A stretch of 64,000 nt of DNA from Nitrospirota bacterium (GTDB lineage Bacteria; Nitrospirota; JACRHL01), in the NCBI GenBank assembly GCA_029858285.1, contig JAOUFN010000004.1:62001-126000 (forward strand), read 5' to 3'. The notes below the pieces were generated by a model. The model was not told the DNA's origin and ran no database searches. It saw nothing but the letters and a program-made list of their open reading frames with translations. The position numbers were made by a program, and so were the translations under genes. Shown here piece after piece: positions 9,503 through 17,715 of the stretch. The stretch's first letter is position 1; each line of letters begins with the position of its first letter.

Positions 9503-11061
9503 AGGTCACCCTGGTCAACATCTTCCGCCGCCCCTTCGACAACGCCGTGGCGGCGGCCCGCACCTGCTATTCCGGCAAGGGGCTGGTGACTCCGGAACAG
9601 GTGGCCGGAGAGCACCACGCCGACCCCGAAAAGCGCCGCGAGGCGGCGGCGCGCAAAACCGCGCTGGCCAAAAGCATCTATCACGCCGGGCACCACACCA
9701 CCTTGCAGCACGCCCACGTGCAGTTCGCCCTGGAGGGGGTGAGCCGCCAGTTCATCTGGTCGTTCCTGCACAGCCACCCGTTCTACAACTCCGAACAGGT
9801 CTCCCAGCGCTACGTGTCGGTCAGCGCCGATCAGGTCCACGTCCCCGCCGCACTGGATGCGCGCCAGCGGGAGTTCTACCTGGCCACGGTAGCGCGCCAG
9901 GTGGCCGACTATCAGGAACTGACCACCCGGCTGGCCGCCCCCGCGTCCGCCGAGTATTTCCGCCTGTTCCCCGCCCGCAGGAGCGGCAGGCGCGGCGCTG
10001 TGGACGTGCAGAAGAAGGCCCAGGAGGTGGCGCGTTACGTGCTGCCGGTGGGCACCACCGCCTATCTGTACCACACCGTCAGCCTGCTCACCCTGCTGCG
10101 CTACCGGCGCATGCAGGAGCACTACGACACGCCGCAGGAGCAGCGCGCCGTGGTGGGCGAAATGGTGCGTCTGGTGCTGGCGGCCGACCCGGAGTTGTCC
10201 ACCGTGCTGGAAGAGCCCCTCGCCCCGGAGGAGATGGCGGAACAGCCGTGGCTGGAGGACACCGGGCGCTCCCCCGCCACCACCGCCGCCTTCATCCGCC
10301 GTTTCGATCAGCGGCTGGGGGGGCGGGTGTCGCGTCTGGTGGACTACTCGGCCTGCGCCGAGGAGGTGATGGCGGATGCCGCCCGCCAGGTGTTCGGCCT
10401 GAATCCCGATCAGATGCCGGACGACGAGGCCATTCGCGGGGTGCTGGACCCGTCCCGCAACCCCTTGTTGGGGGAAACCCTCAACCTCAAGGCCCACGGC
10501 AAGCTGTCGCGGGTCATGGTGCATCCGCACTACACGTTCCTCAAAAAACTTTCCCACACCGCCGACAGCCAGGATCAGCGCCACCGCATGACCCCGGCCA
10601 GCCGCCCGGTTCTGGCCGCCCACGCCACCGGCGAGCCGGATTTCATCACCCCCCGGCTGGTGTTGCAGGATGCGGCGCTGGAGCGGCGTTACAGCGAATC
10701 CATGCAGCGCACCTGGGAGGCTGCCAGCGAGTTGCGGGCCATGGGGGCCTCCGCCGAGGCCGCGGCCTATTTGCTGCCCAACGCCCAGGCGGTGCGCTTT
10801 ACCGAAAGCGGCGATCTGGCCGCCCTGCACCACAAGATGGCCATGCGCCTGTGTTACAACTCCCAGGAGGAGATCTGGCAGGCGGCGGTGGACGAGGCGC
10901 TGCAAATCCGCGCCGTCCACCCGCGCCTTGGCGCCTTTCTGCTTCCCCCCTGCGGCCTGCGCGACCTGGCCGGGGTGCGCCCGGTCTGCCCCGAGGGCGA
11001 CCGCTACTGCGGCGTCAAGGTGTGGCGTCTGGACATGAACAACTACACCCGCCTCATTTGA
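9499..11061 (+). CDS. thyX: Double-length flavin-dependent thymidylate synthase-like protein
   Basis: A 520-residue protein, about twice the usual ThyX (220-250 residues). Both halves resemble ThyX. The first half has HHTTLQHAHVQFALEGVSRQ, followed by the place where RHR-x2-S-x-N-x2-S-x-R is expected. The second has FLKKLSHTADSQDQRHR, then a C-terminal ThyX block (AYLLPNAQAVRF, LHHKMAMRLCYNSQEEIW, PHP-like end). The canonical RHR is altered: the first half reads LHS around His91 before NSEQVSQRY, and the second LSHT around His353. ThyX makes dTMP from dUMP using methylene-THF, FAD and NADPH; no thyA is seen here, and dcd lies nearby. Activity is probable from context but not certain because of the changed motif; one half may be structural. 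Confidence 0.8.
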   Translation: MKVTLVNIFRRPFDNAVAAARTCYSGKGLVTPEQVAGEHHADPEKRREAAARKTALAKSIYHAGHHTTLQHAHVQFALEGVSRQFIWSFLHSHPFYNSEQVSQRYVSVSADQVHVPAALDARQREFYLATVARQVADYQELTTRLAAPASAEYFRLFPARRSGRRGAVDVQKKAQEVARYVLPVGTTAYLYHTVSLLTLLRYRRMQEHYDTPQEQRAVVGEMVRLVLAADPELSTVLEEPLAPEEMAEQPWLEDTGRSPATTAAFIRRFDQRLGGRVSRLVDYSACAEEVMADAARQVFGLNPDQMPDDEAIRGVLDPSRNPLLGETLNLKAHGKLSRVMVHPHYTFLKKLSHTADSQDQRHRMTPASRPVLAAHATGEPDFITPRLVLQDAALERRYSESMQRTWEAASELRAMGASAEAAAYLLPNAQAVRFTESGDLAALHHKMAMRLCYNSQEEIWQAAVDEALQIRAVHPRLGAFLLPPCGLRDLAGVRPVCPEGDRYCGVKVWRLDMNNYTRLI

Positions 11062-11315
11062 CCCCGGCAGGCCGGGGAGCCCCGGCGGGCAGCGGGCACG
11101 GCCCGCAGCGGTGTTCGCGTAAAACATATGGCGCGGCCAGCTTCATCGCGAATCCGACCGCGCCTTTTCTTCCGTCCCCCGCAAGGGCACCCCAAGGGGC
11201 TGGCATCCGTTTCTGCGCCCTTGACAGGGCCTTCGGCAATGCGGTGGCGCGGGGAGACCAAAACCGCCTATGATGAAAAGTTCATCCCCGTACCTTTCTG
11301 GAGTCACCTTTCGCC

Positions 11316-12062
11316 GTGGACCTGTTTTCCGCCTACCGCAACCGCCCCGCCGTCACCGTGGAAATCGGTGGACAGCAGCACCGGGTGCCTCAGGGGATCA
11401 CCATCCTGCAGGCCATGTGGTACGCGGGGATTCCCGTGGTGCGCGGGGCGGGGTGTTTGAGCGGGGTGTGCGGCGCCTGCACCACCACCTGGCGGCTGGC
11501 GGGACAGTCCGCGGGGCGCACCGGCATGGGCTGCCAGACCAGCGTCGAGGACGGCATGTCCATCGCCCTGTACCCCATCGAGCCGCCGCAAAAGAAGCGC
11601 TACCGCATGGCGGAACTGGCCGATCCCGCCGAGGCGCTGTTCGGCATCTATCCGGAAACCCGCCGCTGCACCCTGTGCGACGCCTGCACCCAGGTATGTC
11701 CCCAGGACATCCCGGTGCGCCAGGGGGTGCGGCTGATGATGAACAAGGATTTTGCGGCGGTGGCGCCGCTGTTCGACGAGTGCATCATGTGTGGTTTTTG
11801 CGCGCTGGTGTGCGAAAGCAACATCGCCCCCAACCTGCTGGGCATGTATGCGCGCAAGGCCGTGGCCCACTATGGCGGCGGCTCGGGCGGCGGCTCGGGC
11901 GGCGGCTCGGGCGGCGCCAGGGACGAGTTGCAACGCGCCATGCGGCGATCGCGGGACGGTTCCCTCGACACCGCCTGGCAGGGCCTGCTGGATGGCCCCC
12001 CCGACGCCCTGGCGGCCCGCTGCGGGAGCGCCTGGCAGGCGGCCACCACAACGGCTGATTGA
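11316..12062 (+). CDS. FrdB-like iron-sulfur protein, first paralogue
   Basis: A 248-residue protein with the layout of fumarate reductase/succinate dehydrogenase iron-sulfur subunits. An N-terminal plant-type [2Fe-2S] domain uses GCLSGVCGAC plus a fourth Cys in MGCQTS. Two ferredoxin motifs follow, CTLCDACTQVCPQD and CIMCGFCALVC, both of the C-x2-C-x2-C-x3-C kind, predicting two [4Fe-4S] clusters rather than the [3Fe-4S] of classical SdhB. After the last cluster there is a natural (GGGS)3 linker near residues 187-200 and a degenerate Ala/Arg-rich tail. It is a paralogue of the next gene. GTG 11316 is preceded by GGAG at a rather long spacing. It likely passes electrons to FrdA or to an alternative partner. 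Confidence 0.85.
   Translation: MDLFSAYRNRPAVTVEIGGQQHRVPQGITILQAMWYAGIPVVRGAGCLSGVCGACTTTWRLAGQSAGRTGMGCQTSVEDGMSIALYPIEPPQKKRYRMAELADPAEALFGIYPETRRCTLCDACTQVCPQDIPVRQGVRLMMNKDFAAVAPLFDECIMCGFCALVCESNIAPNLLGMYARKAVAHYGGGSGGGSGGGSGGARDELQRAMRRSRDGSLDTAWQGLLDGPPDALAARCGSAWQAATTTAD
11874..11915 (+). repeat. 12-bp tandem repeat encoding a (GGGS)n linker
   Basis: The unit GGCGGCGGCTCG is repeated about three and a half times and encodes GGGSGGGSGGGSGG inside the first FrdB-like protein. The paralogue encoded directly downstream has no such insert, so the array looks like a local expansion. Confidence 0.85.
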
Positions 12063-12088
12063 GCAGGGGAGGGGTCGGGTGGTAAAAT
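12059..12088 (+). promoter_or_regulatory. Candidate sigma-70 promoter for frdB-frdA
   Basis: TTGAGC (12059-12064) and TAAAAT (12083-12088) are separated by 18 bases and lie 52 bases upstream of the frdB ATG. The -35 box overlaps the stop codon of the preceding gene. This would let frdB-frdA be transcribed separately from the first paralogue. It is a motif match only. Confidence 0.4.
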
Positions 12089-12140
12089 CCCGGACTTCTT
12101 CCAGTCCAACGGTTCCAAAACCCTTTCACCAGGTCGTGCG

Positions 12141-12821
12141 ATGTCCGCCGAGACCGATACCAAACTGATTGCCGTCGAAATCATGGGCAAGCAATACCAC
12201 GTGCCGGACGGCATGACGGTCATTGGCACCATGTGGTACACGGGTCACAACATCATCCGCGGCGTCGGCTGCCTGGGCGGCGTGTGCGGGGCCTGCTCCA
12301 CGGTGTACCGCACCAAGGACGACTTCGCCCTCAAGGTGGGGCTGGGCTGCCAGATGAAGGTGGAAGACGGCATGAGCTTCTTCATGACCCCCTTCTACCC
12401 GGCGGCCAAGCCCAACTACAAGGTGCAGGAGATCGAGAAGCCCAAGGAAGAGCTGTTCCGCTACTTCCCCGAGGCCCTCAACTGCCGCAACTGCAACGCC
12501 TGCAACAAGGTGTGCCCGCAGGACATCGACATCAAGGGAGCGGTCAAGGATGCCGTCAAGGGCGACTTTGCGGCCTCCGCCGACAAGGTGCTGTCGTGCG
12601 TGATGTGCGGCCTGTGCGTGTCGCGCTGCATTGCCGAAATGGCCCCCAACATGATCGCCCTGTACGCCCGCCGCACCTACAGCGTGTTCTACGCCACCAA
12701 GCACGAGCGGCTGGACCAGCAGATGGAAAAAATCACCGGCGGCGAGTGGAACGCCGAGTGGGAAAACATTCTTGCCCTCGACACCGCCGGCCTCAAGGAA
12801 TACTGCAAGGCCCGCCGCTGA
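12141..12821 (+). CDS. frdB: Fumarate reductase iron-sulfur subunit
   Basis: A 226-residue electron-transfer subunit. The [2Fe-2S] ligands are in GCLGGVCGACS and LGCQMK, and two [4Fe-4S] motifs are CRNCNACNKVCPQD and CVMCGLCVSRC. As in the paralogue upstream, the second motif lacks the spacing that gives a [3Fe-4S] centre in classical SdhB/FrdB. No membrane segment is present and no FrdC/FrdD-type membrane anchor gene is nearby, so the enzyme is probably soluble. It is encoded 22 bases before frdA. A matching soluble NADH-linked fumarate reductase is known from the reductive TCA cycle of Hydrogenobacter thermophilus; assignment to that type is by architecture and gene context. Confidence 0.88.
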   Translation: MSAETDTKLIAVEIMGKQYHVPDGMTVIGTMWYTGHNIIRGVGCLGGVCGACSTVYRTKDDFALKVGLGCQMKVEDGMSFFMTPFYPAAKPNYKVQEIEKPKEELFRYFPEALNCRNCNACNKVCPQDIDIKGAVKDAVKGDFAASADKVLSCVMCGLCVSRCIAEMAPNMIALYARRTYSVFYATKHERLDQQMEKITGGEWNAEWENILALDTAGLKEYCKARR

Positions 12822-12843
12822 CGTCGCGGGCTGGAGACTGTCT

Positions 12844-14457
12844 ATGGATTCGTTGCTGGAAAAATATCTTGGGGTGATCGAGGCCACCCGCGACAAGCGC
12901 GGCGCCCAGGCCATCCCCCTGCTGCGCGACGCCGACGTGTCGAAGCTGCTTGCCGCCCACCACCCGGACTACCGCAAGGAGGCCTATCGCCCGATTGCCT
13001 TCGGCCCCAACGCCGGGGAGCAGACGGTGCACGAACTGGCGGCCCTGCTGGAGGCCGACAGCCCCCTGGTGGCCAAGCCCGCCAACCTGTCCCGCGTGGA
13101 TTACGAGGTGGACGTGCTGGTGCTGGGTGGCGGCGGCGCCGGGGCCACCGCCGCGCTCAAGGCCCGCGAGGCCGGAGCCAGCGTGCTGGTGGCCACCAAG
13201 CTGCGCCTGGGCGACTCCAACACCGTGATGGCCGAGGGCGGCATCCAGGTGGCGATCAAGGAGGACGACTCCCCGGTGCAGCACTTCGTGGACGCCATGC
13301 ACGGCGGCCACTACGAAAACGACCCGCGCCTGCTCAAGGTGATGGTCGAGGACGGCCCCTTCGCCATCAACTGGCTGGACTCCCTGGGTGTGCTGTTCGA
13401 CCGCGATGATGACGGCAACCTCAAGGTCAAGAAGGGCGGCGGCACCAGCCGCGCCCGCCTGCTGGCCTGCAAGGACTACACCGGCCTGGACATGATGCGG
13501 GTGCTCAAGGACTCGGTGCTCAACGAGGACTCCATCCGCATCATCGAGTTCGCCCCCGCCATCGAGCTGCTCACCGACGCCGAAGGCACCGTCACCGGCG
13601 CGGTGCTGCAGAACCTCGACGTGGACCAGCGCATCGTGGTGCGCGCCAAGTCGGTGGTCATGGCCACCGGCGGCATCGGCCGCCTGCACATCCAGAATTT
13701 TCCCACCAGCAACCACTTTGGCGCCACCGGCGACGCCCTGCCCCTGTGCTACCGGGTGGGGGCCAGGCTGGCCTTCCCCGGCACCTTCCAGTATCACCCC
13801 ACCGGCGCCATCTACCCGGAGCAGATGGCCGGGCTGCTGGTCACCGAGGCGATCCGCTCCGGCGGCGCCCACCTGGTGAACAAAAACGGCGAGCGCTTCG
13901 TCAACGAGATGGAAGCCCGCGACGTGGTGTGCGCGGCCATCATCCGCGAGTGTGCCGAGGGGCGCGGCGTGACCACGCCGTTCGGCCGTCAGGGGGTGTG
14001 GCTGGACATTCCGGTGATCGACGTGGTGAACGGCACCGGGGTGGTCAAGCGCCGCTATCCGGGCATGCTGCGCAAGTACGAGCGCCACGGCATCAACATT
14101 TCCACCCAGCCGGTGCTGATCTACCCCACCCTGCACTACCAGAACGGCGGCGTGGCCATTGGCACCGACGGCCAGACCGCCATTGCCGGCCTGTATGTGG
14201 CGGGCGAGGCCTCCGGCGGGCTGCACGGCACCAACCGCCTGATGGGCAATTCGCTGCTGGACATCATCGTGTTCGGCTCCCGCGCCGGCCTGGCCGCCGC
14301 CCGGCGGGCCAAAGAGGTGGCGTTCGGGGAACTGGGCACCAAACACCTGGAGGCCTTCCACAAGCAGATGGCCAAGGCCGGGGTAAAACCGACGCGCACC
14401 TCTCCCCTGATGCTGCCCGACTATGTGCGGCGGCCGGAGGCGGAGGCGGCGGGCTAG
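12844..14457 (+). CDS. frdA: Fumarate reductase flavoprotein subunit
   Basis: A 537-residue FAD protein of the fumarate reductase/succinate dehydrogenase flavoprotein family. It starts with an unusual extension of about 95 residues before the Rossmann motif VLVLGGGGAGATAA. Substrate-site landmarks are FQYHPTGAIYPE, the ERFVNEME segment and SGGLHGTNRLMGNSLLD. The residue that carries the covalent FAD bond in classical enzymes (His in SHTVAAEGG) is Asn126 here (DSNTVMAEGG), predicting non-covalently bound FAD, as in soluble fumarate reductases and NadB. The reaction would be fumarate to succinate, feeding the succinyl-CoA synthetase encoded directly downstream. The C-terminal domain is shorter than in SdhA (about 590 residues). 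ATG 12844 was chosen over longer frames because it gives the start nearest the frdB stop. Confidence 0.9.
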   Translation: MDSLLEKYLGVIEATRDKRGAQAIPLLRDADVSKLLAAHHPDYRKEAYRPIAFGPNAGEQTVHELAALLEADSPLVAKPANLSRVDYEVDVLVLGGGGAGATAALKAREAGASVLVATKLRLGDSNTVMAEGGIQVAIKEDDSPVQHFVDAMHGGHYENDPRLLKVMVEDGPFAINWLDSLGVLFDRDDDGNLKVKKGGGTSRARLLACKDYTGLDMMRVLKDSVLNEDSIRIIEFAPAIELLTDAEGTVTGAVLQNLDVDQRIVVRAKSVVMATGGIGRLHIQNFPTSNHFGATGDALPLCYRVGARLAFPGTFQYHPTGAIYPEQMAGLLVTEAIRSGGAHLVNKNGERFVNEMEARDVVCAAIIRECAEGRGVTTPFGRQGVWLDIPVIDVVNGTGVVKRRYPGMLRKYERHGINISTQPVLIYPTLHYQNGGVAIGTDGQTAIAGLYVAGEASGGLHGTNRLMGNSLLDIIVFGSRAGLAAARRAKEVAFGELGTKHLEAFHKQMAKAGVKPTRTSPLMLPDYVRRPEAEAAG

Positions 14458-14460
14458 CCG

Positions 14461-14480
14461 GCCGCGCCCCGGGGCGCGGC
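14461..14480. other. 20-bp perfect palindrome after frdA
   Basis: GCCGCGCCCC is followed at once by its exact reverse complement GGGGCGCGGC, four bases after the frdA stop codon. Transcribed, it would form a strong GC hairpin with no room for a loop unless the inner bases open. No T-run follows, so it is not a standard terminator; it may protect the 3' end of the frd mRNA or slow transcription into sucC. Confidence 0.7.
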
Positions 14481-14610
14481 ACGGTGGAACGACAGTAACC
14501 CGTCCGCGTCAGCGGGGCAAGGACGGCAGGAACAGCGGGATGTGCGTCACAATCTGCGGTTAGCGGCGGCTCTGGCCGACCCCGACCCCGCACTGGAGAC
14601 AAGGGATCCG

Positions 14611-15771
14611 ATGAACGTTCACGAGTATCAAGCCAAGGAAATTCTCAAGGGCTACGGCGTGGCCGTGCCCGAAGGCGGCGTGGCCGTCACCCCGGACGAG
14701 GCGGTGGCCGTGGCCAAGCGCCTGGGCGGACCGGTGTGGGTGGTCAAGGCGCAGATTCACGCCGGGGGCCGCGGCAAGGCGGGCGGCGTCAAGGTGGTCA
14801 AATCCATCGACGAGGTGCGCAAGCAGGCCGCCGCCATGCTCGGCATGAAGCTGGTCACCCACCAGACCGGCCCCCAGGGCAAGGAGGTCAGCCGGGTTTA
14901 CGTGGAGGACGGCTGCGACATCGCCCGCGAGCTCTATCTGGGCGTGGTGGTGGACCGCTCCCACGGCGGCGTGACCTTCATGGCCTCCACCGAGGGCGGC
15001 ATGGAGATCGAGGAAGTGGCCGCCCACTCCCCCGGGAAAATCCTCATGGAACAGATCGACGCCGCCTCCGGGGTGCAGCCGTTCCACTGCCGCAACCTGG
15101 CCTACGCGCTGGGGCTGGAAGGCAACCAGATCAAGGCGTTCTCCAGATTCATGACCGCCCTGTACGCGGCCTTTACCGAAACCGACGCCTCCCTGCTGGA
15201 GATCAATCCCCTGGTGGTGACCGGCTCCGGCGACGTGATCGCCCTGGACGCGAAGATCAACTTCGACTCCAACGCCCTCTACCGCCGCCCCCAGATCGAA
15301 GCCCTGCGCGACCTCACCGAGGAAGACCCCAAGGAGCTGGAGGCCAGCCGTTTCGGCCTCAACTACATCTCCCTGGACGGCAACATCGGCTGCATGGTGA
15401 ACGGCGCCGGTCTGGCCATGGCCACCATGGACATCATCCAGCTCAAGGGCGGCAAGCCCGCCAACTTCCTCGACGTGGGCGGCGGCGCCAACGTGGATCA
15501 GGTGCGCGAGGCCTTCAAGCTGATCCTCTCGGACAAGAACGTAAAGGCCATTCTGGTCAACATCTTCGGCGGCATCATGCGTTGCGACATCATCGCCAAC
15601 GGCATCATCGAGGCCGCCAGACAGGTCAAGCTGCACGTGCCCCTGGTGGTGCGCCTGGAGGGCACCAACGTGGAGCAGGGCCGCAAGCTGCTGGCCGAGA
15701 GCGACGTGAACATCATCGCCGCCACCAATCTCAACGACGCCGCCGAAAAAGCGGTGGCCGCAGTGGCCTAA
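14611..15771 (+). CDS. sucC: Succinyl-CoA synthetase, beta subunit (ADP-forming)
   Basis: A 386-residue protein, the standard SucC length. The N-terminal ATP-grasp domain starts [17 protein letters not shown] and includes [17 protein letters not shown] (nucleotide-binding loop), EINPLVV and the Mg/ATP residues; the C-terminal CoA-ligase domain contains [25 protein letters not shown] and [11 protein letters not shown], which contacts the phosphohistidine of SucD. The enzyme interconverts succinate, CoA and ATP with succinyl-CoA. Placed after frdBA, it would act in the reductive direction on the succinate made by fumarate reductase, though it works equally in an oxidative cycle. sucD follows after 14 bases. 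Confidence 0.96.
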   Translation: MNVHEYQAKEILKGYGVAVPEGGVAVTPDEAVAVAKRLGGPVWVVKAQIHAGGRGKAGGVKVVKSIDEVRKQAAAMLGMKLVTHQTGPQGKEVSRVYVEDGCDIARELYLGVVVDRSHGGVTFMASTEGGMEIEEVAAHSPGKILMEQIDAASGVQPFHCRNLAYALGLEGNQIKAFSRFMTALYAAFTETDASLLEINPLVVTGSGDVIALDAKINFDSNALYRRPQIEALRDLTEEDPKELEASRFGLNYISLDGNIGCMVNGAGLAMATMDIIQLKGGKPANFLDVGGGANVDQVREAFKLILSDKNVKAILVNIFGGIMRCDIIANGIIEAARQVKLHVPLVVRLEGTNVEQGRKLLAESDVNIIAATNLNDAAEKAVAAVA

Positions 15772-15785
15772 GGGAAAAATTCATC

Positions 15786-16658
15786 ATGAGCGTACTGGTC
15801 AACAAAGACACCCGCGTCATCTGCCAGGGCTACACCGGCGCCCAGGGCACCTTTCACTCCGAGCAGGCGATCGCCTACGGCACCCGACTGATGGGCGGCG
15901 TCACCCCCGGCAAGGGCGGCACCCGCCACCTCGACCGCCCGGTGTTCAACACCGTGGCCGAGGCGGTGCGGGAAACCGGCGCCACCGCCACCATGATCTA
16001 TGTGCCGCCGGCCTTTGCCGCCGACGCCATCATGGAGGCCGCCGCCGCGGGCATTCCCCTCATCGTCTGCATCACCGAGGGCATTCCGGTGCTGGACATG
16101 GTGCGCGCCAGGCGCTTTCTGTCCGGCCGCGCCAGCCGCCTGATCGGCCCCAACTGTCCGGGCATCATCACCCCCGGCGAGTGCAAGATCGGCATCATGC
16201 CGGGCCACATCCACAAGCGGGGCCGCATCGGCATCGTGTCCCGCTCCGGCACCCTCACCTACGAGGCGGTCAAGCAGACCGCCGACGTGGGGCTGGGCCA
16301 GAGCACCTGCATCGGCATCGGCGGCGACCCGGTGAACGGCACCAACTTCATCGACTGCCTGGAGCTGTTCCAGAAAGACCCCGAGACCGAGGGCATCATC
16401 ATGATCGGCGAGATCGGCGGCAGCGCCGAGGAGGACGCCGCCGAGTACATCAAGGCCTATGTGAAAAAGCCGGTGGTGTCGTTCATCGCCGGAGCCACCG
16501 CCCCTCCGGGACGGCGCATGGGCCACGCGGGCGCCATCATCGCCGGGGGCAAGGGCGGCGCCGAGGACAAGTTCCTCGCCCTCGAGGCGGCGGGGGTGTC
16601 CACCGTGCGCAACCCCACCCAGTTGGGCACGCGCATGGCGGAAGTGCTCGGACGTTGA
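15786..16658 (+). CDS. sucD: Succinyl-CoA synthetase, alpha subunit
   Basis: A 290-residue protein. The CoA-binding Rossmann domain begins with [18 protein letters not shown], and the second domain carries [19 protein letters not shown] and [14 protein letters not shown]. The phosphorylated active-site histidine lies in [16 protein letters not shown], which is fully conserved. Together with SucC it forms the heterotetrameric synthetase that makes succinyl-CoA from succinate. The ATG at 15786 is 14 bases after sucC and has no strong Shine-Dalgarno sequence, so it probably depends on coupling. After its stop a short repeated palindromic segment precedes the electron-transfer genes. Confidence 0.96.
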   Translation: MSVLVNKDTRVICQGYTGAQGTFHSEQAIAYGTRLMGGVTPGKGGTRHLDRPVFNTVAEAVRETGATATMIYVPPAFAADAIMEAAAAGIPLIVCITEGIPVLDMVRARRFLSGRASRLIGPNCPGIITPGECKIGIMPGHIHKRGRIGIVSRSGTLTYEAVKQTADVGLGQSTCIGIGGDPVNGTNFIDCLELFQKDPETEGIIMIGEIGGSAEEDAAEYIKAYVKKPVVSFIAGATAPPGRRMGHAGAIIAGGKGGAEDKFLALEAAGVSTVRNPTQLGTRMAEVLGR

Positions 16659-16680
16659 TGCACGCGCAGGCAAATTCACG

Positions 16681-16714
16681 GCAGGCGGGCCCGCAGCAGG
16701 CGGGCCCGCAGCAG
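16681..16714. repeat. 15-bp tandem repeat with an internal palindrome
   Basis: GCAGGCGGGCCCGCA occurs twice without mismatch (16681-16695, 16696-16710) and begins a third time (16711-16714). Each unit contains the palindrome GCGGGCCCGC. It fills the gap between sucD and the next gene and could act as a protein-binding site or as a pair of RNA hairpins. Confidence 0.85.
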
Positions 16715-16746
16715 ATCAACCCGCAAACGTATCGGCTGAACCGCCC

Positions 16747-17715
16747 ATGATTTTCTCCACCGGCTCTTACAGCCAGCACCGCTATGCGTCCATCGAGGAG
16801 GTGGCCGCCCAGGCCGGGGTGTGGCTCGAGGCGGGGGAGATCGGCATGGTGGTGGGCTACGGCCGCCAAAGCCCGTTTACCGATCTGGCCATGCCCAACT
16901 TCGTGAACCGGGTGGAACTGCTCGCCACCGAGCTGGTGTGGAACCAGTTCTGCGACTACAACCTGCTGGGCTACGCCAAGCTGGGGGCCAGGGAGGCGGC
17001 GCGCGGCAAGGGCGGCGTGGCGGTGATGGTCAAACCGTGCGAGCTGCACAACCTGGACATCCTCACCGAGGAAGGCAACATGTCCGGCGTCACCCGCGAC
17101 AACGTGCGCCCCATCGTGATGCGCTGCACCGGCATCGTCGAAACCAAACGCCTGAACGCCTACACCCGCGAAATGACCGACCTCAGGGTGCAGACCAAGT
17201 GCCTGGACTGTCCCGAATACACCGCCGCCCACGGCGCCGGGGCGGTGGCGGAGCAGAAGGCCGGACGCGAGGACTATCAGGCCTATCGCAAGCTCATCGA
17301 GGACGACGCCGGGGTCAACTGGGGCGTCACCCTGGACAAGTGCCTGCACTGTTACGCCTGCCGCAACATCTGCCCCTCCTGCTACTGCACCCAGGGGTGC
17401 CCGGCGGACGAGGCGGCCACCGCCCACGTCACCAACGCCCTCAAGGTCATCAAGGGCATCGACGCCAGCCGCCAGCTGGTCTACAACCTGGTGCGCACCT
17501 GGCACATCCAGCCGCGCTGTTCCGAGTGCCAGGAGTGTGAACGGGTGTGCCCGGTGGGCATTCCCATCATGGCCCTGAAGGCCAAGCTGGGGCGCGACTT
17601 CGACGGCGAGGGCAGCCCCGGCGACGTGATCGGCTTTTTGACCAACTTTGCCGCCAGGATCACCCCCGTCGCCCCCCCCGGGGGGGCGGCCCCATCGGAG
17701 GCCGCTCCCACGTGA
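16747..17715 (+). CDS. 4Fe-4S electron-transfer subunit of the frd/suc cluster (heterodisulfide reductase/F420-hydrogenase beta-like)
   Basis: A 322-residue cytoplasmic iron-sulfur protein. The N-terminal half contains VMVKPCELHNLDIL, a segment of the kind seen in coenzyme F420 hydrogenase beta and Hdr/Flox-associated proteins that handle flavin or cluster-bound electrons, and QTKCLDCPEY. The C-terminal half has CLHCYACRNICPSCYC with CTQGCP, and CSECQECERVCPVGIP, the last two being ferredoxin-type motifs for [4Fe-4S] clusters. The end is a Pro/Ala tail. It overlaps the next gene by four bases (GTGA). With the following two genes it forms a module able to move electrons from a pyridine nucleotide to iron-sulfur centres. 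I infer that this module feeds FrdB/FrdA; the partner is not proven. Confidence 0.75.
   Translation: MIFSTGSYSQHRYASIEEVAAQAGVWLEAGEIGMVVGYGRQSPFTDLAMPNFVNRVELLATELVWNQFCDYNLLGYAKLGAREAARGKGGVAVMVKPCELHNLDILTEEGNMSGVTRDNVRPIVMRCTGIVETKRLNAYTREMTDLRVQTKCLDCPEYTAAHGAGAVAEQKAGREDYQAYRKLIEDDAGVNWGVTLDKCLHCYACRNICPSCYCTQGCPADEAATAHVTNALKVIKGIDASRQLVYNLVRTWHIQPRCSECQECERVCPVGIPIMALKAKLGRDFDGEGSPGDVIGFLTNFAARITPVAPPGGAAPSEAAPT

Noticed and set aside
11063-11078. Inverted repeat CCCCGGC/GCCGGGG after thyX
   Set aside because: Almost no loop and no T-run, and such palindromes are frequent by chance in this GC-rich DNA.
11221-11226. Perfect TTGACA sequence upstream of the first FrdB-like gene
   Set aside because: The nearest -10-like hexamer (TATGAT, 11269-11274) is 42 bases away, far beyond a usable spacing, so I do not call a promoter.
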